Below are positions 47,433-55,300 of a stretch of 64,000 bases of DNA, in pieces. Source of the DNA: Acetatifactor sp. (GTDB lineage: Bacteria > Bacillota > Clostridia > Lachnospirales > Lachnospiraceae); contig JAILHH010000035.1 in assembly GCA_024695935.1 (NCBI GenBank), positions 58,620-122,619 of the forward strand. The letters are read 5' to 3'. The first letter of the stretch is position 1. The number at the start of each line of letters is the position of its first letter. A program made the position numbers and the translations under genes. The notes beneath the pieces were generated by a model that saw only the letters and a list, made by a program, of their open reading frames with translations, made no database searches and was not told where the DNA came from.

Positions 47433-47487
47433 GTCGTTCTCCTTTAAATCTATTTAAGACTACTATATTTTTTTCAGAAATACTTAT

Positions 47488-47910
47488 TCACATATTCCTT
47501 GTTATATGTATCATTCCTGCATTTGCGGCTCCTCCTGCAAGAAGCATACTTGCGGTTCCTGACAGGCCGTATGTTGTCAGTTCTGCGTAGCCTGCCATAA
47601 ACAACATCGCTGAGCCTAAGCCAATCAGCGCATCTTTTCCTGTTTCATATGCTATGTTTTTAGCTGCATTTAGGCTATAATCATCATTCTTTATTGCTTC
47701 AGATGTTGCATTTAATGCTCCGTATGTGGCTCCGCCTGCCATTGCGGCAAGGTATGGATTAAGCGTTGCGCCAAGCACCGCACCGCCCACTACTCCGGGA
47801 GTTGTCGCCGCACCTATACCGGTCAAGCCTTCATACCAGTCAATCTTTCTGCCGTTTTTCTTTATTGTATATGCATTGAGGGCAAAGTCAACTGAACTTG
47901 CCCTAAATAC
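47488..47910 (-). pseudogene. Orphan RHS-tail-like fragment with Gly/Ala-rich hydrophobic segments
   Basis: An open frame of 141 codons without a credible start (a stop lies just upstream of 47910, and the only start-like codon is a TTG at 47826). It encodes YTIKKNGRKIDWYEGL and then Gly/Ala-rich hydrophobic stretches (TTPGVVGGAVLGATLNP, GLGSAMLFMAG, ASMLLAGGAANAG). This looks like the pre-toxin region that follows the RHS core in other polymorphic toxins. It lies between the WG-repeat gene and pheS on the same strand and is probably a displaced, decayed RHS C-terminal module. Confidence 0.5.
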
Positions 47911-48040
47911 TTAAACACCGTCTATTACTGTTCTGCTGTAAGCACAAGGTGGGTGCTCGGGTCTTTAGAATTAACAAGATTGCTCGTCATATGGCTGTAT
48001 TATTGAAAGACAAAGCAAAATCTTATATAATAAGCTACTT
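47911..48040. other. Gap between RHS-tail fragment and WG-repeat gene
   Basis: No gene or terminator is seen. A 21-codon minus-strand frame (MTSNLVNSKDPS...) ends in two stops and may be another decayed cassette remnant. Confidence 0.3.
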
Positions 48041-49309
48041 TTAAAACAGTTCTATTAATCCACATCGATATTTATCCTCAACTATATTTGCAACAATTAC
48101 ATAATTTTCATGAAAACCATAAATATAATCAAAAACAGCAGGAATTCTTTCTTCACCACTGACACCAATAAGCCCATATTTCTTTTGTGTCATCTTACTA
48201 TCTATATATTTATAACCTGGTAAAACATCATACTGCGGATTATAAATAAACGAACTGATAAAATAGTAAGAATCACCATTAAAAATGTCTTGACCATTTT
48301 TGTCTATAATACAATAAACATCTTTGGTCACAAATGCTAGTCCATCGTGGAACTCTCCCACATGAACCATTTTCCCTTCTATTGCTTCATATGGGTAATA
48401 ATCAATGACAATGTTTCCATTTGTATCAATATATGCCCATTGATCTAATCCATCTCGATATTGACATACTTTTACTGCAGCTTTTCCCTCACTAAAATTA
48501 CCTACCTCATCATAAATAAATGGAATACATGGCTTACCTTTTGTATCAAGGAATCCCCATTTTCCTTTATATAAAGCAGCAGCATAGCCGTTTTGAAACT
48601 CCCTTATCCTCTCATATTTTAGATCAACTATCATTTCTCCACTTATATCAATAACTCCATATAAACCTTCTATTGCAACTATAGCTCTTCCTTCTTTAAA
48701 TGGTGTCGCATCATCAAAAATAAAATCTATAATTTGATTGCCAGATGAATCAATATATCCCCACTTGCCTTTTTCTTTAACAGCTGCTGTGTTTTCAGAA
48801 AAATCAGTTATTTCTGTGTATATGCATGGTATTTTCTGTATCCCTGTGATATCAATATACCCCCACATATCATTAACCTCAACACCTGCCATTAATTCAT
48901 GAAAACCCCTAGCGTTTTTATATAATAGATTCTTCAATGGCTCGCCATCGCGATTTAGAAATTCATAGTTATCATTTGTTCGTACAACTGTCATTCCTTG
49001 ATTGAACTCAGTTATATAATCATATTTAAAAGCTATTTGTTCCTCGCCAAGCAGATTAAGTACGCCCCATTTACCATCTTCCCTTTGCACAGCTATTAAA
49101 TCATCATCAACGAAAAACAGATCCTGATACTGTAATGGTTCAATAACCCATTTCCACTGTAAAGATTTGTTTGCATCTAAGATATTCACATCATTCTGTC
49201 CACACCCACAAAACAATAACATTCCCAAAACAAATAATATAATTGCTTCGTACTTACTATGGTCCAATAAATAATTCCGCTTCTGCAGTTCGTCTTTCTT
49301 TGTACTCAT
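48041..49309 (-). CDS. WG-repeat lipoprotein-like protein, candidate immunity protein to the RHS lysozyme tip
   Basis: A 422-residue protein with about seven WG (KWG) beta repeats, such as REDGKWGVLNLLGEEQIAF, KGKWGYIDSSGNQIIDF and KGKWGFLDTKGKPCIPF. An N-terminal hydrophobic helix YEAIILFVLGMLLFCGCG resembles a lipoprotein signal, although the lipobox (F-C-G-C) is imperfect. Two starts are possible: ATG 49309, overlapping the RHS gene by 53 bases, or TTG 49267, overlapping its stop. The overlap and the common AT-rich composition tie it to the RHS tip. A surface-held partner is what a peptidoglycan-cutting toxin would need for self-protection; this role is inference. Confidence 0.7.
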   Translation of the reverse strand: MSTKKDELQKRNYLLDHSKYEAIILFVLGMLLFCGCGQNDVNILDANKSLQWKWVIEPLQYQDLFFVDDDLIAVQREDGKWGVLNLLGEEQIAFKYDYITEFNQGMTVVRTNDNYEFLNRDGEPLKNLLYKNARGFHELMAGVEVNDMWGYIDITGIQKIPCIYTEITDFSENTAAVKEKGKWGYIDSSGNQIIDFIFDDATPFKEGRAIVAIEGLYGVIDISGEMIVDLKYERIREFQNGYAAALYKGKWGFLDTKGKPCIPFIYDEVGNFSEGKAAVKVCQYRDGLDQWAYIDTNGNIVIDYYPYEAIEGKMVHVGEFHDGLAFVTKDVYCIIDKNGQDIFNGDSYYFISSFIYNPQYDVLPGYKYIDSKMTQKKYGLIGVSGEERIPAVFDYIYGFHENYVIVANIVEDKYRCGLIELF

Positions 49310-52300
49310 ACTTAAGATTAGCCCCTTTGCTTTCAACAAATAATTGAACAATCATATCTTTATCATAATCACCATTATGGTTAATTAAATAATCTCTTAA
49401 TGCTATTCTTGCTTCAGCACGCTTCGCATTTTCGCCACCTAAGTTAACCCATTCTTCATATTTTGATTCTGTAAAAACAGATGCACCATTTGAATAAAAA
49501 TAACTAAATAAAGCATCATACTGCTTTTGATTCAATATTAATGGAATTTCGCTGTTCCCATTTCCTTCAGCGTTTATAAATCTTTCTAATCCTACTATAA
49601 TTCCTGTATTTTCTGCTGCCAATTTTATAGTTTCTTGGGCTTCTTCTAGCGACATACTTTTTTTTGCCCTGATTCTACCATTAGAATCAATTTCTAAATA
49701 CTTATTAAACATCTCAGGATCACTATCCTTAGTAAAATCATAGCCATATCCAATGGTAATTGTCCCATCACTATTAATTCTCGGATTTAAAAATGGAGCA
49801 CCTTCTTGCAAAATTAAGAATTCTTTAGTTGAATCTGAGTATTTCAAATTTTCAAACTCACATTGATTCAAATAATTTTCTTTCGCCTTTAAACAAGCAT
49901 ACGACAGGTAATATTCCTTAGTATGAATTTCACCTAAAACTGATTCAACGCCTCCACTCATCGACTCTAATAACTTAACCTGCGCTAACTTACGCTGAAC
50001 AGCGGCACCTTTTTCAGGCCCGGGTATGTTATTATTATTTAAAATTTCCAATGTCCATACTTTTACATCAATGTTACTGAACATTCCACTAGGGTCGTTA
50101 TAATTCAAGGGGTTTGATAAACAGTATAAATACCTGTTTAAAGTAAGGGGACTCCTTATGTCACCAAGATAGGTATCCTGGGTGAGGAAGTCTGCCGTTA
50201 CTACGTCAAAGTACCTTGCTCTAAGGTACTGGCTCGTAATGTTAGGGTTATAGCTCTCTGCGTTATAGGTATATTCATTCTCGTACTGAGGTGCGCCGAA
50301 GGAGATCTCTCCATAGGCGTTGTATCTGTAGGACTGATATATCTGGCCTTCCGCATTGGTGATTCCTGTTACGCTTCCTCTTGGGTCATAGAGATAGTAG
50401 CCTGTACTTCCATCAAAGCGGTTTAAGGAAAGTCTTTCATTACCATAAACATACGCTGTATCAAGCGCTCCGTTTATGTTTGCTTCCACCAAAACTTCCG
50501 CATACTCTCTGTTTACATCGTTGATGTATTCGATAAGTTCGTAGTTTTTCTCTTTACCGGTGGTCTTTATAAGGCTTATAAGGTAGCTTTCGGTTGTGCT
50601 TACCTGTTCATATATGGGGAAAAGTATTCCGCACTGATTCTGGCTGTTATTAGTTTCGGCATTTGTTGAGTTACCTTTGCCGTTACCTTTATTCTTTCCG
50701 TTACCCTTATTATCCTTATTGTTTCCGTTACCGTTTCCGCTGTTACCCTTATAGTCATCATCCGTATGAAGGTTAAAGTTTAGCTGGAAAACTCTGTTTC
50801 CGTCGCCGTCATAAGAAGAAGCCATAAGAAGTTCTTTACCTTCATACACGGCTTCAAGACGGTTTTCTACGGTATAGGTATATGTTTCATCTACCTTGTC
50901 CGTTCCTATTTTTCCGCTTCTTGAAATTCGGTTTCCGTCTTTATCGTATGAATAGTTAAGAGTTGTGGTCTTTTTACCGTTATAAACATTCTCTTTTACA
51001 AGCTCATTACTATCATTATATACGTATTCTTCGGAAGATAAAACCTTTCCTTTTTCATCTGTCAAAACTGCCTTTGTTCTATTACCGGAAAGGTCATACT
51101 CGTAGGTATAAATATTTGTGCCGTAGTTATCCTCTGTTTCTATTACCCTTGTAAGTTTTCCGTTTTCATCGTAGGTAAAGGTCCTGTCAGTCTCTACGAT
51201 TCTATATGCAAATGTTGCATCCTTATCGTGTTTATTATGCTTGGTACCGTGAGGATAAAGACTGTCATGCTTTCCGTCCTCGTGTTTTCCGTTATGCTTA
51301 TCATCATAAGCGTATCCTGCCAGAGACTCAATTGCCTGCTCGCCGATAATAAAGTCTCTCTCGTCATAGGTATAGCTGTAGCTGCTTACAACCCATCCAC
51401 AGTCATCACAGATATTTTTAAGTTCAGTGATCCTGTCATTCTCATTGTAAGTATTATAGGTGCTGATTCCGTTTGGCCTGTGGATTTCAGTTACACGATT
51501 TATGGCATCATAAGTATAGGTGGTCTCAAGCCCATCTCTGTCAGTTACCTTTATAAGGTTTCCGTTCTTATCATACTCATAGGATACGTCTCTTCCATCG
51601 GGATAAGTGATTGCTGAAAGCAAATCCGCTTCGTTGTAGGTATAGCTTACCGTATCAGAGTTTTCTTCATTTACGCTGCCATCCTCATTTTCGGTTCTGT
51701 AAGTGGTAACAGAGGTGATTCTTCCAAGGCCGTCGTAGGTATACTCTGTTTCACCTGTGGTATCGAACATGTTAACCCGTTCACCCAGCGCATTGTATGC
51801 GAAAGCTACAGGCTTACTTTCTATTTTACCCTTTGCATCCGTGTAGGATTTTTCGATAAGTGCATTTAACTTATCGTAGGAATAGCGGATGGTCTTACCA
51901 CTGTTATAGGTAAAAGAGGTAAGTCTTCCTAACACATCGTATCCCAGCTTTTCCACCTTGCCTGATGCATCTGTTATGGAAGTAAGGTTTCCTTCCACAT
52001 CATAGGTGTAGCGGGTTTTCCTGCCAAGATAGTCCGTCGCAGAGGTCAGGTTATCCATCACGTCGTAGGTATAGTCAGCACTGTTTCCTGCAGGGTCAGT
52101 TACTTTTATAAGTCTGTCCTTAAGGTCATAGTTATAGTTCGTTACAAGGCCAAAAGGATCTGTAAATGACTTTACATTTCCATGTGCATCATAGGTATAC
52201 GCATTAACAAGGCCTCTTTTATCAATGATTGAGGTTACCCTGTTTGCGGCATCATAAGTATAGGCGATTTTCTGATTAAGCGGGTCGATTGTATCTGTCA

Positions 52301-55300
52301 GTCTGTTATCACCATCATAACTATTGGAATAAGCATAACCCATAGGGTCAGTAACCAAAACAGTATTATAGTTTCCATCATACTGATAGGATATGGTTCT
52401 TTCTCCCGGAAGGTTTATTGCTGTTACGTTTTCTTCGTTATCATAGGAAATCCCGGTTACTTTTTCTTCGGGATCTGTTACCGTAATCAATCGGTCAACT
52501 TTGTCAAAGCCATAAGAATAAGTAAAGCCTAACGCATTTGTTATACCTGTCCTGTTTCCTCTTTCGTCGTATGTATATGTGGTTTCTCCGCCATTGGCGT
52601 CGGTTACTTTTATAAGGTTATGAAGTATGTCATAGGTATAGTGTGTGGTTCGTTCTAGGTTATCGCTCTCAGTCACCACATCGTCTGAAATGCTGTAGGT
52701 AAAGGTCTTTTCATAACCTAATGGAGTAGTGATTCCTGTAAGTCTATTTACTTCATCGTAAGTATAGGTATAGGTGCCTCCGTTTGGATTAATCTTCTTT
52801 GTAACAAGGCCGTTTCCGTCAGTTTCATATGCTGTGACGCTTCCAATAGGGTCAATTACCTTAGTTACCACATCATGCTTATCGTATTCATATCGCTCAA
52901 CTGCTCCGTTAGGAGATGTCTTTCCTGTAAGGCGGTAGAGTTTATCGTAGAAGTATCTCTCAGTTTCGTTAAGAGCATTTGTTACAGTTAAGAGATTTCC
53001 TACCGGATCATAGGAATACCTTTCGCTGTTTCCTTCAGGGGTATTTATCTGAAGGAGTCTTCCCAATGCATCATAGGTATAGGAGGTCTGTCCACCCTCT
53101 CCATCGGTGTAAAGATTCAATCTGTTTAAGGCATCATAAGTAAAGGCAGTGGTGATACCATTTCCATCTGTCTTTGTTAAAAGGTTTCCGTTTTTATCAT
53201 ATCCGTAAAGAGTCTTTGCTCCTTCCGCATCGGTAGCAGCGATTAAGCGGTTTAGAGCATCATACTCATAAGTTGTTTTGGCTCCACCGGGCAGGATCTT
53301 TTCCGTACGGTTTCCTGCATTGTCATAAGTGTATACGGTTACGTTTCCCGCAGGGTCTGTTTCCTTTATAAGTCTATCCTTATCATCGTAAGCATATACG
53401 GTTACTGCTCCGTCCACATCCGTAAACGTTACGGGTCTTTTGTAGGAATCGTATGTATACTTAACGGTTCTCAAAAGCACATCGCTTACGGTTAACACAT
53501 TTCCTGCGTTATCGTAAGTATATGTGTTTTCATTTCCTTCGCTGTCTGTTAACTTTACAATCCTGTCTCGCTCGTCCATGGTAACTTCTGTTACCACACC
53601 TGAACGGTCCGCACAGGTCTTTACATTACCGTTTCTGTCATAGGTAAATGTTTCTTTATCACCGTTTGGATATGTATCGGTAATCACATTTCCTTCCGGG
53701 TCATATGAATACTTATGAGCATTACCCTTTTCATCGGTAAGTACTAAAAGATTTCCGTTTTCATCATACTCATAGGTTTTCTTTCCCAAAAGTGCATTTA
53801 TTTCTGATATAAGGCGGCTTAACTTATCATAAGAATAAGTGGTTACCCCTCCCAAAGCATCCGTAACACTTACAAGTTCACCGATTGCATTGTATGAGAA
53901 AAAGGTTGTATTACCCAAAGGGTCTGTAATGCCTGTATTTCTGTCTTCCTTATCATAATCGTAAGATGTCACACCACCCAAAGGATCTGTCGTAGTACTA
54001 AGGCGGTTCAATGCATCATATGAAAAGACCGTGGTATTTTTGTTTTCATCCGTTGTGCTTGTAAGGTTACCTGTCTCATCATAGGAATACTGAACCGAAT
54101 TTAAAAGAGGATCTGTAGTCATAACAAGACGGTTTAAAGCATCATAAGTATAGGTGTATGTTCTCTCCCCTTCTTTTATGGAAGTCACATTTCCACACGA
54201 ATCGTATGTGATTACGGTTTCTGTACCTATTTCATCCGTTATCTTTACGGGACGGGAGAGTTTATCGTAAAGATACGACACACAGCTTTCGTCTGCATAG
54301 GTAATCTTAACAGGGTTTCCAAGCTTATCATTTTCATAAGTGGTTATATTACCCTCTTTATCCGTTATGGAAGTTACAGCGCCTGTGTATATATCGTAGG
54401 TGGTTTTATAAGTGTTTCCTCTGCGGTCTGTCACACCGGTTATATTTCCTGCGTTGTCGTATGCATATGTAGTGGAATTTCCTCTTCCGTCGGTTTCCTT
54501 TATCACACGGTTTTTACCGTCGTAATCATAAGAGGTTGTATATCCTTCCGCATCGGTTTCCGTAAGCTTATTTCCGTTTTTATCATAGGTGCAGGTAACA
54601 GTGTTTAAAAGAGGGTCTTTTGCAAGAACCATGCGGTTAGCTTTATCATAGGTAAATGTTGTGGTATTACCCTCTCTGTCTGTGATTGCCGTTACTGCTC
54701 CTGCAGCGTCGTAAGAATAAACAGTATTGTTTCCGGCAGGATCTGTCTCCTTAACCACTCTGCCAATGGCATCGTATGTATACTTCGTCACTGCGCCGTT
54801 TGGAGATGTAGCGCTTATGAGGCGGTTCATTGCATCATAGCTAAAGCTACGGACATTACCTTCAGCATCTGTTACTGCACTTACGCATGCACCGTTATAA
54901 GCATAGTAAGTTACTGCTTCCTTTGCATCCTTTATACTTGTGACTCTGTTTAAAGTGTCATAAGTATAACAGGTACTATTTCCTTCGGCATCAGTAAGCA
55001 ACAAAAGGTTCCCTGCTTCATCATAAGCATATGTGGTTACGCCACCCATGAAATCCGTAGCTGAAGTAATCAGGTTTTTATCATTATAGGTATAAGTTTC
55101 TACCGCACCGTCACTTCGGGTTTTCGTCAAGAGATTTCCGTTTGCATCATAGGTATAGGTGTAGGTTACTGAAAGCTCATCTGTTTCGCTTGTAAGATAT
55201 CCGTCTTCATTATAAGACTTTTGAATGAAACTTCCGTCAGGATACAATACTTTTGTTGTTCTAAAGGAAGTATCATAGGTATAAACAGTTATATTTCCAA

